From an uncultured Bacteroidota bacterium (GTDB lineage: Bacteria > Bacteroidota > Bacteroidia > Bacteroidales > P3), in NCBI GenBank assembly GCA_902790215.1, contig CADAQX010000026.1:1-51899 (forward strand): a DNA stretch of 51,899 nucleotides. The letters are read 5' to 3'. A program made the translations under genes and the position numbers. Below, piece after piece: positions 36,139 to 44,225 of the stretch (position 1 is the stretch's first letter; the number at the start of each line of letters is the position of its first letter). Under the pieces are notes generated by a model. That model searched no databases. It worked only from the letters and a program-made list of their open reading frames with translations, and was not told the origin of the DNA.

Positions 36139-36177
36139 CCCATGCTGACCGAGCGCCTGAAAACCATGCAGAAGTAA
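36139..36177 (+). pseudogene. etfA: 3' fragment of a second etfA
   Basis: The last 12 codons plus stop of an EtfA gene (PMLTERLKTMQK) stand alone without any upstream coding part. They are followed by the same terminator as the nearby etfA, as expected for a remnant of a duplicated or deleted etfA copy. Confidence 0.75.
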
Positions 36178-36196
36178 CAACACTTCATAAACAATT

Positions 36197-36228
36197 AGAG
36201 ACATCCCAAGCCGGATGTCTCTTTTTTT
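36197..36228 (+). terminator. Second copy of the etfA terminator
   Basis: The stem agagacatcc/ggatgtctct with loop caagcc and a T run is identical in stem and loop to the copy at 34663. Confidence 0.8.
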
Positions 36229-36230
36229 GT

Positions 36231-36267
36231 AATTATACCTTTTGGCATTATGCTAAAAGGTATAATT
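36231..36267. repeat. 37-bp palindrome in the right direct repeat
   Basis: The arms aattatacctttt (36231-36243) and aaaaggtataatt (36255-36267) pair perfectly. The loop ggcattatgct itself contains gcat-t-atgc, so the whole site is almost a continuous inverted repeat. The left copy (34698-34734) has one arm mismatch. Confidence 0.8.
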
Positions 36268-36486
36268 GTTATATGCTAATAATTAATGATATATAGTGGT
36301 GTGTGGTTAAAGACGATACTAATCGAGATGAGAAAACATTTGTTTTGTTATAAATATGTTGGTATATCGTTTTTTGACAGCTCCGGGAGGTGGTTGTCGG
36401 GACTGATTTTATTGGATGGAGGAAGTCTGCAGTTGTTAAATTAACGATTTTTTTTTTGCAAATAGTAATATTTAAATTTTTTTTAT

Positions 36487-36494
36487 TATTTTTG
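36487..36494 (+). promoter_or_regulatory. Putative -7 box of nagB
   Basis: TATTTTTG fits TAnnTTTG. It is followed by an ~87-bp leader before the ATG. No clear -33 element is seen. Confidence 0.4.
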
Positions 36495-36581
36495 CATCCC
36501 GTAAGTGTGTGTGGAATGGGTGTCTCAGGGCACTTTTTCTAAACACATGAGAAATGAAATCAATCACCAATTATTAATGTC

Positions 36582-37400
36582 ATGAGGGTAATCATTACAA
36601 AAGACTACACAGACATGTCTGTTTGGGCTGCCAACTATGTAGCCAAAAGAATCATCGATGCCAATCCTACACCCGAGAAGCCATTCGTATTGGGTTGTCC
36701 CACGGGCAGCTCCCCTTTAGGCCTCTACCAGCATCTGATTGAATTGAATAAAAGGGGTGTTATTAGTTTCAAGAACGTTATTACGTTCAACATGGATGAG
36801 TACGTGGGGCTGGATGTGAACCATCCCGAGAGCTACCACAGCTTTATGTGGACGAACTTCTTCAATCACATCGACATTAAGAAGGAGAATGTCCATATTC
36901 TCGACGGCAACGCTCCCGACTTGTTGGCCGAGTGCGCCCACTATGAGGAGATGATAGAGAAGGCTGGTGGCATCGACCTGTTTATGGGTGGAATCGGACC
37001 GGATGGCCATATCGCATTCAACGAGCCTGGCAGCAGCCTTTCGTCAAGAACGCGTATCAAGACACTCACCACCAACACCATCCAGGCTAACAGCCGTTTC
37101 TTCGACGATGACATCAACCAAGTGCCTAAACAGGCTCTGACTGTCGGTGTTGGAACCGTAATGGATGCCCGCGAGGTGCTCATCCTTTGCAACGGCCCCA
37201 AGAAAGCCCGTGCATTGCGCCACATGATTGAGGAAGGCGTAAGCCACATGTGGACTGCCAGTATGCTGCAGATGCACAGGCACGGCATGGTGGTGTGCGA
37301 CGAGGAGGCGTGCGAAGAGCTCAAAATCAGCACCTATAACTACTTTAAGGATAAACAGAAACTGGAGGGAGTTATTGACGAATATCTGCACCTCTTCTAA
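36582..37400 (+). CDS. nagB: Glucosamine-6-phosphate deaminase NagB
   Basis: This 272-residue cytoplasmic enzyme converts glucosamine-6-phosphate to fructose-6-phosphate and ammonia. Motifs: LGCPTGSSPLGLY (phosphate binding), MDEYVGL (residues 71-77) and GGIGPDGHIAFNEPG (136-150), with the catalytic Asp/His/Glu region of the family. It is a single gene between a promoter and a terminator. Together with AnmK it supports amino-sugar recycling. Confidence 0.96.
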   Translation: MRVIITKDYTDMSVWAANYVAKRIIDANPTPEKPFVLGCPTGSSPLGLYQHLIELNKRGVISFKNVITFNMDEYVGLDVNHPESYHSFMWTNFFNHIDIKKENVHILDGNAPDLLAECAHYEEMIEKAGGIDLFMGGIGPDGHIAFNEPGSSLSSRTRIKTLTTNTIQANSRFFDDDINQVPKQALTVGVGTVMDAREVLILCNGPKKARALRHMIEEGVSHMWTASMLQMHRHGMVVCDEEACEELKISTYNYFKDKQKLEGVIDEYLHLF

Positions 37401-37415
37401 TTGACTGTTTGGCAC

Positions 37416-37450
37416 AAAAAAAGAGAGGCCTGGTGGTCTCTCTTTTTATT
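37416..37450. terminator. Convergent terminator between nagB and the DUF4476 gene
   Basis: The arms aaaaaaagagaggcc and ggtctctcttttt pair around tggt with one G-T pair and are flanked by A and T runs, so it can act on both strands. It lies just after the nagB stop and 20 bp before the stop of the opposing gene. Confidence 0.8.
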
Positions 37451-37469
37451 TTGTGGCAATGTCTTCCTT

Positions 37470-38243
37470 TCAGCGGTTTATGGCTTCGAGCAGTTTGTTT
37501 CGGCTGCTGGAGAAAGTGAGGGCTTCGACGGCTTGGTAGTAGTTCTGCTGATCGGCACAGTAGTCAAAGGCATAGAGTAGAAACTCCAGACGCGATTCTT
37601 CGAATGTGATGGTTTTAGCCATTCGTATGGCTTGTGAGGTGAGCACTTGATGTTGTTTGACAAAAGTCTTGCCTAAAAGCAGTTTGTCTTTGTCGAAAGG
37701 TGAGTCGTTCATAAGTTGTACAATATCTCCAACAGCGGCTTCGGTAGCATGGGTGATAACAATTTGTGACGGAGGGGTAGGAGGTGTGGGTGGCACCGGG
37801 GGCGTTGGCGGAGTAGGCGGAGTAGGGGGCGTTGGCGGTGTGATGCCATATCCTTGCTCTGGTATAACGCTGAGTTTTTCTGAACGGCTGTCGTAGCTTA
37901 CGGAGAAATTGTTTTGCCGATGAACAAACTGCATGGATAGGGTGGCCACGCGGTCGGCTGGTCGAGCAAGACGGACGCAGATGTCGTGTTGTCCTGGCTC
38001 CACGTCGAGAGATGACACCTGGTGACGGGGTTGTTGGTTGAAAGGGACTCCGTCTATGTAGACGATGAATGTCTCGCCGTGGGTGCTAAGGAAGTTGAGG
38101 AATACCTTTTGGTTGGGATGTTGTCCGCGTGTGTCGGCAGGATGTTGGTTGCCGTGGGTGTGTTTTGTGTGTCGGTCATTGTTTTGTGCCGACACGGAGC
38201 AGAGCAATAGGCTGATTACTGTTGCAAGGAGAACTTTTTTCAT
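37470..38243 (-). CDS. Secreted DUF4476 protein with proline-threonine linker
   Basis: This 257-residue protein has signal peptide MKKVLLATVISLLLCSVSAQ. A His/Asn-rich stretch is followed by a beta-rich part (FLNFLSTHGETFIVYIDGVPF). A PPT-repeat linker lies at residues ~135-160 (encoded by simple repeats at ~37771-37840). The C-terminal DUF4476 helical domain ends FDYCADQQNYYQAVEALTFSSSRNKL. The domain is widespread in Bacteroidota, with unknown function. The linker length may vary by repeat slippage. Confidence 0.85.
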   Translation of the reverse strand: MKKVLLATVISLLLCSVSAQNNDRHTKHTHGNQHPADTRGQHPNQKVFLNFLSTHGETFIVYIDGVPFNQQPRHQVSSLDVEPGQHDICVRLARPADRVATLSMQFVHRQNNFSVSYDSRSEKLSVIPEQGYGITPPTPPTPPTPPTPPVPPTPPTPPSQIVITHATEAAVGDIVQLMNDSPFDKDKLLLGKTFVKQHQVLTSQAIRMAKTITFEESRLEFLLYAFDYCADQQNYYQAVEALTFSSSRNKLLEAINR

Positions 38244-38302
38244 GGTGATAGGTGCTTGTTTCTATGTTTGTTGTGTTAGTGAATTCAATAATGTTGTGTA
38301 TG

Positions 38303-38310
38303 CAAAGATA
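38303..38310 (-). promoter_or_regulatory. Putative -7 box of the DUF4476 gene
   Basis: TATCTTTG on the minus strand, 60 bp ahead of the start at 38243. This separates the gene from the miaA run upstream. Confidence 0.5.
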
Positions 38311-38345
38311 CAGCATTATCTTTAGGAAAAAACCTTGCCGTACCC

Positions 38346-39254
38346 CTATTTTTCTATATTGTGTGTATCGCCTGTGCTGTACAGGTTGTTTCCAAGACGG
38401 GGAGCATATTTCTTGAGCCATGTAAGCTGTTTCTTGGCATAGTGCCAAGTGTTGAGTCGTATGGCATCGGCCACTTGGGTGCGTTGGGATGCGTTGAGGG
38501 AGGTGGTGTTGCCGATAGTGTCCCACAGGGTGAAGAACTCTTTGTAGCCCACGGTATTGAGGGTGTTAAGGTGGCGCAAGGGGTAAAGCCTGCGGGCCTC
38601 GTCTTCCAGTCCCTGCGACATCATCAGATCTACGCGGCTGTCTATACGTTGCCTTAGCTCCTCGCGGCTGCGGTTTATGACGACGGTCTCGACTTGAAAT
38701 GAACGCGTTTTGCGAGGTTGCCGGATAACCTCGCTATAGGGTCGGCCGACAGTAAGGCTAACTTCGAGGGCACGCTGTATGCGCACTCCGTTGGCGAGGT
38801 CCACCTGCTGATAATATACAGGGTCGATGGTTCGGAGCATGGAGCGAAGGCTCTCGACTCCTTCATTGCGAAGCTTCTGTTGCAATTCTTCTCTTAGCGC
38901 GGGGTCGGGATCGGGTAATAGGGCGATGCCGTTGCACAGGGCTTCGATGTACAAACCGCTGCCGCCCACAGCGACGACGTGGTCATGTGATTGGAACAAA
39001 CGGTTGATGCAGGCGATGGCTTCCTGTTCGTAGGAAAAGACGTTGTAGGGGTCGGTGATAGAGCGGCAGGCGATGAAGTGGTGGGGTACGGCGGCCAGCT
39101 CGTCGGGGGTGGGACGTGCCACGCCTATGTCGAGTTCAGAGTAGAATTGGCGCGAGTCGCATGACACAATCTCGGTATGCAGCTGTTGGGCCAGCTGGAT
39201 GGCTCGGGCTGTTTTGCCCGAGGCGGTGGGTCCGAGTATGAGAATGAGTTTGAT
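38346..39254 (-). CDS. miaA: tRNA dimethylallyltransferase MiaA, with no canonical start codon
   Basis: This prenyltransferase modifies A37 of tRNAs reading UNN codons. The frame includes the P-loop LGPTASGKT, then IVSCDSRQFYSELDIG, VGGSGLYIEAL and later R-rich family motifs, about 302 residues, normal for MiaA. The expected start MKLILILGPTASGKT reads ATC-AAA-CTC, so the first codon is ATC at 39254. Between the in-frame stop at 39309-39311 and the P-loop there is no ATG, GTG or TTG. The first GTG (39167) lies after the P-loop and would remove it. Either a rare ATC/ATT/ATA start is used, or one base is mutated or misread. It follows cca within the same run. Confidence 0.85.
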   Translation of the reverse strand: MKLILILGPTASGKTARAIQLAQQLHTEIVSCDSRQFYSELDIGVARPTPDELAAVPHHFIACRSITDPYNVFSYEQEAIACINRLFQSHDHVVAVGGSGLYIEALCNGIALLPDPDPALREELQQKLRNEGVESLRSMLRTIDPVYYQQVDLANGVRIQRALEVSLTVGRPYSEVIRQPRKTRSFQVETVVINRSREELRQRIDSRVDLMMSQGLEDEARRLYPLRHLNTLNTVGYKEFFTLWDTIGNTTSLNASQRTQVADAIRLNTWHYAKKQLTWLKKYAPRLGNNLYSTGDTHNIEK

Positions 39255-39292
39255 GGCTGCGGAGGGTTGGAAGGTAAGTGGCGTGGTTGTGT

Positions 39293-40738
39293 TTATTGTG
39301 CCTTGCCGTCAGTGTTTTGGACTATGGGGTGCATGCCCAGCTCGGCGGCCTTGTCGAGCATCATCTGCCATGCTGCATTCCGGTCGTTGGGTATAAGTCC
39401 GTCGAGTATGGCGTCCTTGATGGCGTCCTTGATGGTGCCGATTTCACGGCAAGGGGGTATGCCGAAGGTTTTCATGATGTCCTCGCCGCTCACGGGGGGC
39501 TGGAAGTTGCGGATGCGGTCTTTCTCTTCCAGTTCGACGAGTTTGCGGCGCACCAGTTCGAAGTTCTTCATGTAACGGCGCACTTTGTCTTCGTTTTTGC
39601 TGGTGATGTCGGCTTCGCAGAGGGTCATGAGGTCGTCGATGTCGTCGCCGGCATCGAACAGGAGTCTCCGTACAGCGGAGTCGGTCACTTCGTCCTCGGC
39701 TAGAATGATGGGACGTAGATGGAGCAAGACGAGTTTTTCGACATATTTCATCTTGTTGTCGAGCGGGAGGCGCAAGCGGCCGAATATCTTCTTTACCATG
39801 CGGCTGCCGCGCACTTCGTGGCCATGGAATGTCCAGCCAATTTTCTCGTCGTAGCGCTTGGTGGCGGGCTTGCCGATGTCGTGCAGCACGGCGGCCCAGC
39901 GAAGCCACAGGTCGTCGCTTTTTGCAGCTACATGGTCAAGCACTTCGAGGGTGTGGTAGAAGTTGTCTTTGTGGCCGCGCTGCCCAACGGTTTCCACTCC
40001 TTTGAGGTTGCTGAATTCGGGGAAGATGATGGGCATGAGGCCTGTTTTTTGCAACAGTTTGAAACCGATGGAGGGAGTGGGGGAGAGGATGATTTTGTTG
40101 AGTTCGGTGGTGATGCGCTCGGCAGACACGATTTTGATGCGCTCGGCGTTGCGCTGGATGGCATCGAGGGTGGAGTCTTGTATGCGGAATCCCAGCTGTG
40201 CGGCAAAGCGTATGGCACGCATCATGCGCAGCGGGTCGTCGCTGAAGGTTATGTCGGGGTCGAGAGGGGTGCGGATGATGCCTTGGTCGAGGTCGTGAAT
40301 GCCGTTGAAAGGGTCGAGGAGCTGCCCGAATGTATCAACGTTCAGTGAGACTGCCATGGCGTTGATGGTAAAGTCGCGGCGATTCTGGTCGTCTTCGAGT
40401 GTGCCGCATTCCACCACAGGCTTGCGGCTGTCGTGACTGTAGCTTTCGCGGCGTGCCCCGACAAACTCTATCTGCCAGGTGATTCCCCTGTGGCGGTAGT
40501 GGAAGGAGGCGGTGCCGAAGTTTTTGAAGACGGAGACTTCCATGTCGGGGTTGATAGCCTGTGCGGTAGCCTGTGCCAATTCGATGCCGTTGCCTAGGCA
40601 CACGACGTCGATGTCGGTGCAGGGACGCTGCAAGAAGTAGTCGCGCACAACGCCCCCTACGGCGTATGCCTGTACACCCATGCGGTCGGCTGTGCGCCCT
40701 ATGATGAAGTATATCGGGTTCTCAAGGTTGACATCCAT
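39293..40738 (-). CDS. cca: CCA tRNA nucleotidyltransferase with HD domain
   Basis: This 481-residue protein has a nucleotidyltransferase head with YAVGGVVRDYFLQRPCTDIDVV (GGxVRD at residues ~28-33 and the metal DxD at 42-44), the neck region IQDSTLDAIQRNAERIKIVSAERI, and an HD domain (VLHDIGKPATKRY, then FHGHEVRGSRM). It adds or repairs the tRNA 3' CCA end, which the local tRNA-Met gene does not encode. It is co-oriented with der and miaA. Confidence 0.93.
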   Translation of the reverse strand: MDVNLENPIYFIIGRTADRMGVQAYAVGGVVRDYFLQRPCTDIDVVCLGNGIELAQATAQAINPDMEVSVFKNFGTASFHYRHRGITWQIEFVGARRESYSHDSRKPVVECGTLEDDQNRRDFTINAMAVSLNVDTFGQLLDPFNGIHDLDQGIIRTPLDPDITFSDDPLRMMRAIRFAAQLGFRIQDSTLDAIQRNAERIKIVSAERITTELNKIILSPTPSIGFKLLQKTGLMPIIFPEFSNLKGVETVGQRGHKDNFYHTLEVLDHVAAKSDDLWLRWAAVLHDIGKPATKRYDEKIGWTFHGHEVRGSRMVKKIFGRLRLPLDNKMKYVEKLVLLHLRPIILAEDEVTDSAVRRLLFDAGDDIDDLMTLCEADITSKNEDKVRRYMKNFELVRRKLVELEEKDRIRNFQPPVSGEDIMKTFGIPPCREIGTIKDAIKDAILDGLIPNDRNAAWQMMLDKAAELGMHPIVQNTDGKAQ

Positions 40739-40749
40739 GTCTTTCGGGG

Positions 40750-41484
40750 TCAGTTCTTGGAGTAGTCTGTGGTGTGGGTCAGTTCACCCTCTTTATCGTA
40801 GAATTCCCATATGCCAGTGCGCTTTCCGTGTTCGTAGTTGCCTTGGTAGAAGGGTATTCCGTTGTCGTGATACACAATGTAAGTGCCTTCCTCTACTCCG
40901 TCCACGAAGTTGGCCTCCACCTGTATGTGGCCGTTGGGAAAGTAAAAGTATACGCGGCCGTTGCGGAGGTTGTTGGTGAGGCGCTCGGTGCTGCGCACGG
41001 TGAAGTTGCTGTAGAACTGGATAACATCCTGGTGGATGCCGGAGCAGAAGACCACAGTACTCGGTGTGCCATACATGCCCAGGTCGTTGACATAGACAGA
41101 GTCGAGTTGCCCGTCGTAGTATGGGCCGCCGTTGCGGTTGTAGAATGCCCAGTTGCTACCGTATTCGTGATTGCGGGAGAAATCGCCGGTGGCAAAGAGT
41201 TGGCCGTTGTCGAAATAGTAGTTCCATGTGCCGTCGGGCATTTCTGGCTTGCCTGAGAAGGTTTTCTCGAACTGCAGTTGCCCGCTTTCATAGTACATTT
41301 TCTCACCCACACGGGTGGGGTCTTTCTTGTCGCCTTTCTCAAGGAACACGAGCATGGGCTTGCCGTTGGGATAGGTCTGTACGACACGTTCTCTTACGGG
41401 GTTACACGCTGCAGTGAGTATAGCTGTGGCGAGGGCAAGGGTCAGGAATGGTATGTGGATGGGGTTGAGTTTCTTTCTCTTCAT
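40750..41484 (-). CDS. YwqK-like MORN-variant repeat lipoprotein
   Basis: This 244-residue protein has a lipoprotein signal (LALATAILTAAC). The mature part has repeats of the MORN-variant/YwqK pattern: GEKMYYESGQLQFEKTF, GTWNYYFDNGQLFATGDF, GRVYFYFPNGHIQVEANF, GTYIVYHDNGIPFYQGNY and GIWEFYDKEGELTHTTDY. The family is often loosely named toxin-antitoxin YwqK antitoxin, without evidence for that role here. A surface or periplasmic lipoprotein of unknown function, 12 bp from cca and 21 bp from der. Confidence 0.85.
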   Translation of the reverse strand: MKRKKLNPIHIPFLTLALATAILTAACNPVRERVVQTYPNGKPMLVFLEKGDKKDPTRVGEKMYYESGQLQFEKTFSGKPEMPDGTWNYYFDNGQLFATGDFSRNHEYGSNWAFYNRNGGPYYDGQLDSVYVNDLGMYGTPSTVVFCSGIHQDVIQFYSNFTVRSTERLTNNLRNGRVYFYFPNGHIQVEANFVDGVEEGTYIVYHDNGIPFYQGNYEHGKRTGIWEFYDKEGELTHTTDYSKN

Positions 41485-41505
41485 GTTGTATATGTTTCGG
41501 GTTGA

Positions 41506-42813
41506 TTATTTTTCTCTGAAATAGATTGTCATGGGTACGCCGTGGAAGTCCCACATCTCTCGTATGCGGTTCTCGACAAAACGCTTGTAGGGGTCGCGGA
41601 TGTATTGCGGCAGGTTGCAGAAGAATACGAACTGGGGGTAGCGTGTCGGCAGTTGGGTAATATACTTGATTTTTATCCATTTCCCTTTGACCGAAGGGGG
41701 CGGGTTTTGCTCCTTGACAATGGGGAGCAGCATTTCGTTCAGTTCGCTTGTGGAGATGTGTCGGCTGCGCGACTCATACACCTGTTTGGCGGTTTCGAGC
41801 ACTTTAAAGACACGCTGTTTGTTGATGACGCTGGTGAAGATGATGGGTACGTCGTCGAAGGGGGCTATACGGCTGCGTATCAGTTCCTCAAATTCTTTGT
41901 GGGTGTTGTTGTCTTTCTCTACAAGATCCCATTTGTTCACCACAACAACAACGCCTTTGTAGTTGCGTTGTATCAGCGAGAAGATGTTGAGGTCTTGCTG
42001 TTCCAACCCCTGGCTGGCATCGAGCATGAGGATGCACACGTCGCTGTTCTCGATGGCACGGACGCTGCGCATGACCGAGTAGAACTCAATGTCTTCGTAG
42101 ACTTTGGATTTCTTGCGCAGTCCGGCAGTGTCGACAAAGTTGAAGTCGAATCCGAACATGTTGTAGCGTGTGAAAATGCTGTCGCGGGTGGTTCCGGCTA
42201 TGGGTGTTACAATGTTCCTTTCCTGGCCAGTGATGAGGTTGATAAAAGAACTCTTGCCCACGTTGGGACGGCCTACAACGGCAATGCGTGGCAGTCCTTC
42301 TGTCTCGTCCTCGTCGATGTCGTTGAAATCCTGCACCACGACATCCAGCAGGTCGCCGGTGCCGCTACCTGTCATGCCGGCAATGGGATGGGGTTCACCC
42401 AAGCCCAGGCTGTAGAACTCGGCGAGGTTGTTCATCTCTTTCGAATTATCCACCTTGTTGGCTACCAGCAGCACTTTCTTCTTGCTTTTGCGAAGCAGTG
42501 CTGCCACGTCCTCGTCCATCGGTGTGAGCCCGTCGCGTGCGTCGACAAGGAAAAGGATGACATCGGCTTCCTCGATGGCCAGCTGCACCTGTTTGCGTAT
42601 CTCCACTTCGAACTCATCGTCTCCGCCCATTACATATCCGCCTGTGTCGATGACTGAAAAGTTTTTCCCGTTCCAGTCAGACTTGCCGTATTGGCGGTCG
42701 CGGGTGACTCCCGAGGTCTCGTCGACAATGGCCTGTCGGCTTTCGGTAAGCCGGTTGAAGAGGGTGGATTTGCCCACATTGGGGCGACCTACGATTGCTA
42801 CTATATTGCTCAT
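41506..42813 (-). CDS. der: Ribosome biogenesis GTPase Der (EngA)
   Basis: This 435-residue protein has two GTPase domains in tandem, each with GRPNVGKS (residues 9-16 and 181-188). Base-recognition motifs are NKVD and NKWD, and a C-terminal KH-like domain follows ([20 protein letters not shown]). Der is needed for 50S ribosomal subunit maturation. Gaps to neighbours are 13 and 21 bp, suggesting co-transcription. Confidence 0.97.
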   Translation of the reverse strand: MSNIVAIVGRPNVGKSTLFNRLTESRQAIVDETSGVTRDRQYGKSDWNGKNFSVIDTGGYVMGGDDEFEVEIRKQVQLAIEEADVILFLVDARDGLTPMDEDVAALLRKSKKKVLLVANKVDNSKEMNNLAEFYSLGLGEPHPIAGMTGSGTGDLLDVVVQDFNDIDEDETEGLPRIAVVGRPNVGKSSFINLITGQERNIVTPIAGTTRDSIFTRYNMFGFDFNFVDTAGLRKKSKVYEDIEFYSVMRSVRAIENSDVCILMLDASQGLEQQDLNIFSLIQRNYKGVVVVVNKWDLVEKDNNTHKEFEELIRSRIAPFDDVPIIFTSVINKQRVFKVLETAKQVYESRSRHISTSELNEMLLPIVKEQNPPPSVKGKWIKIKYITQLPTRYPQFVFFCNLPQYIRDPYKRFVENRIREMWDFHGVPMTIYFREK

Positions 42814-42826
42814 TGTGTGTTCTTGT

Positions 42827-44218
42827 TTATTTATGACCGTAAATGTTGATGCCGAAATAGGCGTGGGCTGCCCGCATCTCGGTGAGGTAGAAACTGCTTA
42901 TATAGTCCACGGCGGCATATATCTGGAAAGATTGAGCCAAGTTGATGCTAACGAACAGCCCGGGATTGAAGAAACTGAAACTCTCGCCGTCGTAGGATAG
43001 GGAGTTTGCGGCTGCCACCTCTATCCAGTCGAAGAGGCTGACGTGTGCCGACAGGGTATTGTTGCAACGGAAAAGGCCGGAGGCGTTGCGGTGGAACCAG
43101 CCGCCCTCCCATTCGCCATGGAACAGGTAGCCTACCCGCAGGGTGTTCAGAATGGTGTAGGACACACCCACGTAGGCCTTGGTCGGCGGTGCATAGGTGA
43201 ACGACTTGTCCTCGGCTTTGAAGTTAAGCCTGTTCAACAAACTGTCGGTATAGTTCTTAAAGTAGTCAGGGTCTTGGAATGATTCGACTTGGAAACCATC
43301 GAAGTCGAGTTCCACGCTTCCTTCTTTCGGGGTTATGGTGGTAGTGTTCTGGCTCCATGCGATGCCGGGGCCGAGGTCAAGAATGCTGGCACTGACATCG
43401 AGATTGGAGAAAGAAAACTTTGCTCCCAAATCGAATGTGAAGCCAAGATTCTTCGGGAAAACCATATCGGTGCCGAAAGTCGGGCGGTTGTTTGTGTCTA
43501 TAGCTACGTATGCCATGCCTGCCGAGTGCGCCATGTAGTCAATCATCAGGTGAAGGTTTGATGTGTCCTGTGCAGTGGTGAGGTCAATCTTGAGGTTGTC
43601 CACAGAGGCAACGGCTATTCCGTCAAGCACGTTCAAACGGCCGCCCAGCGTAAGGGGCAAGTCTGGGAATTGGTATGAAAGACCTGCCGACACATAGCCG
43701 TAGGCCATGGCATGGGCTATTGATGTGGTGCCCAATTCCAGATGTCGGTCGCCAGTAAGGTTCCCTTCGGTGAGCAGACGGGTCAGTTCAACCGGCAGGG
43801 TGACAATGCCGTTGGCTTTAACACCTGCATTCAGGGTGAGGTGGAAGCGTGAACCCAGCGAGAATCCCAGCCCCAGCACTTCGGCATCCGTATTAAAGCT
43901 GAAGCGGCATTTCCGCTCGTTCAGCAGGTTGAGCAAGTTGTTTACGTTGAAGATGGTTGCCTCCCTTTCGGCATCATAGTGCAGACCCAATTCCTTGTAT
44001 GAGAAGGGGAGAGAAAGGTCGGCATTGATGCGGGGAAGAGTCACGTACATCCTCGCTGTCTTGGGAAACATGGCCGGGTTGAGCGAGGTGCTCCACGGGG
44101 AAGCAAACGTGTGGTAGAAAATACCGTTGTCGCTGAGCGATTGGGCTTTCATATTTTTTCCGCATACAGTCATGGCCAGCAGAAAAATCAACGAGTATAT
44201 GGCTGTTCTTTGTTTCAT
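42827..44218 (-). CDS. DUF5723-like outer-membrane protein
   Basis: This 463-residue protein has a signal peptide ending near KAQ (~residue 25). [29 protein letters not shown]-type text after it and alternating short beta strands with glycine turns suggest a beta-barrel of the DUF5723 family found in Bacteroidota. It ends in hydrophobic-aromatic strands ([13 protein letters not shown]). It lies 7 bp downstream of the lipoprotein gene; the two may form a complex. Confidence 0.75.
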   Translation of the reverse strand: MKQRTAIYSLIFLLAMTVCGKNMKAQSLSDNGIFYHTFASPWSTSLNPAMFPKTARMYVTLPRINADLSLPFSYKELGLHYDAEREATIFNVNNLLNLLNERKCRFSFNTDAEVLGLGFSLGSRFHLTLNAGVKANGIVTLPVELTRLLTEGNLTGDRHLELGTTSIAHAMAYGYVSAGLSYQFPDLPLTLGGRLNVLDGIAVASVDNLKIDLTTAQDTSNLHLMIDYMAHSAGMAYVAIDTNNRPTFGTDMVFPKNLGFTFDLGAKFSFSNLDVSASILDLGPGIAWSQNTTTITPKEGSVELDFDGFQVESFQDPDYFKNYTDSLLNRLNFKAEDKSFTYAPPTKAYVGVSYTILNTLRVGYLFHGEWEGGWFHRNASGLFRCNNTLSAHVSLFDWIEVAAANSLSYDGESFSFFNPGLFVSINLAQSFQIYAAVDYISSFYLTEMRAAHAYFGINIYGHK

Positions 44219-44225
44219 GGTGTGC

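Larger units (their letters stand above)
36138..36302 (+). repeat. Direct repeat, right copy
   Basis: It matches 34604-34769: the etfA 3' codons, terminator, palindrome and tail tatatagtggtgt all recur. Differences include an etfA end reading KTMQK instead of KSRQK. The copies are therefore diverged, not identical as in a fresh target-site duplication. Confidence 0.88.
35950..36581. other. 632-bp non-coding region with orphan promoter, repeat copy and nagB promoter
   Basis: No gene fits. From left to right it holds a promoter-like box at 35993, about 130 bp of AT-rich sequence with no frame, an etfA 3'-end fragment inside the right direct repeat, a terminator, a perfect palindrome, and the nagB upstream region. 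Confidence 0.75.

Noticed and set aside
39167-39167. GTG at 39167 as the miaA start
   Set aside because: It lies after the P-loop GPTASGKT; starting there would remove the ATP/substrate-binding motif that is present in frame upstream.
40750-41484. Toxin-antitoxin antitoxin (YwqK name)
   Set aside because: Only MORN-variant repeats are present, with no toxin partner gene. The protein is a lipoprotein.
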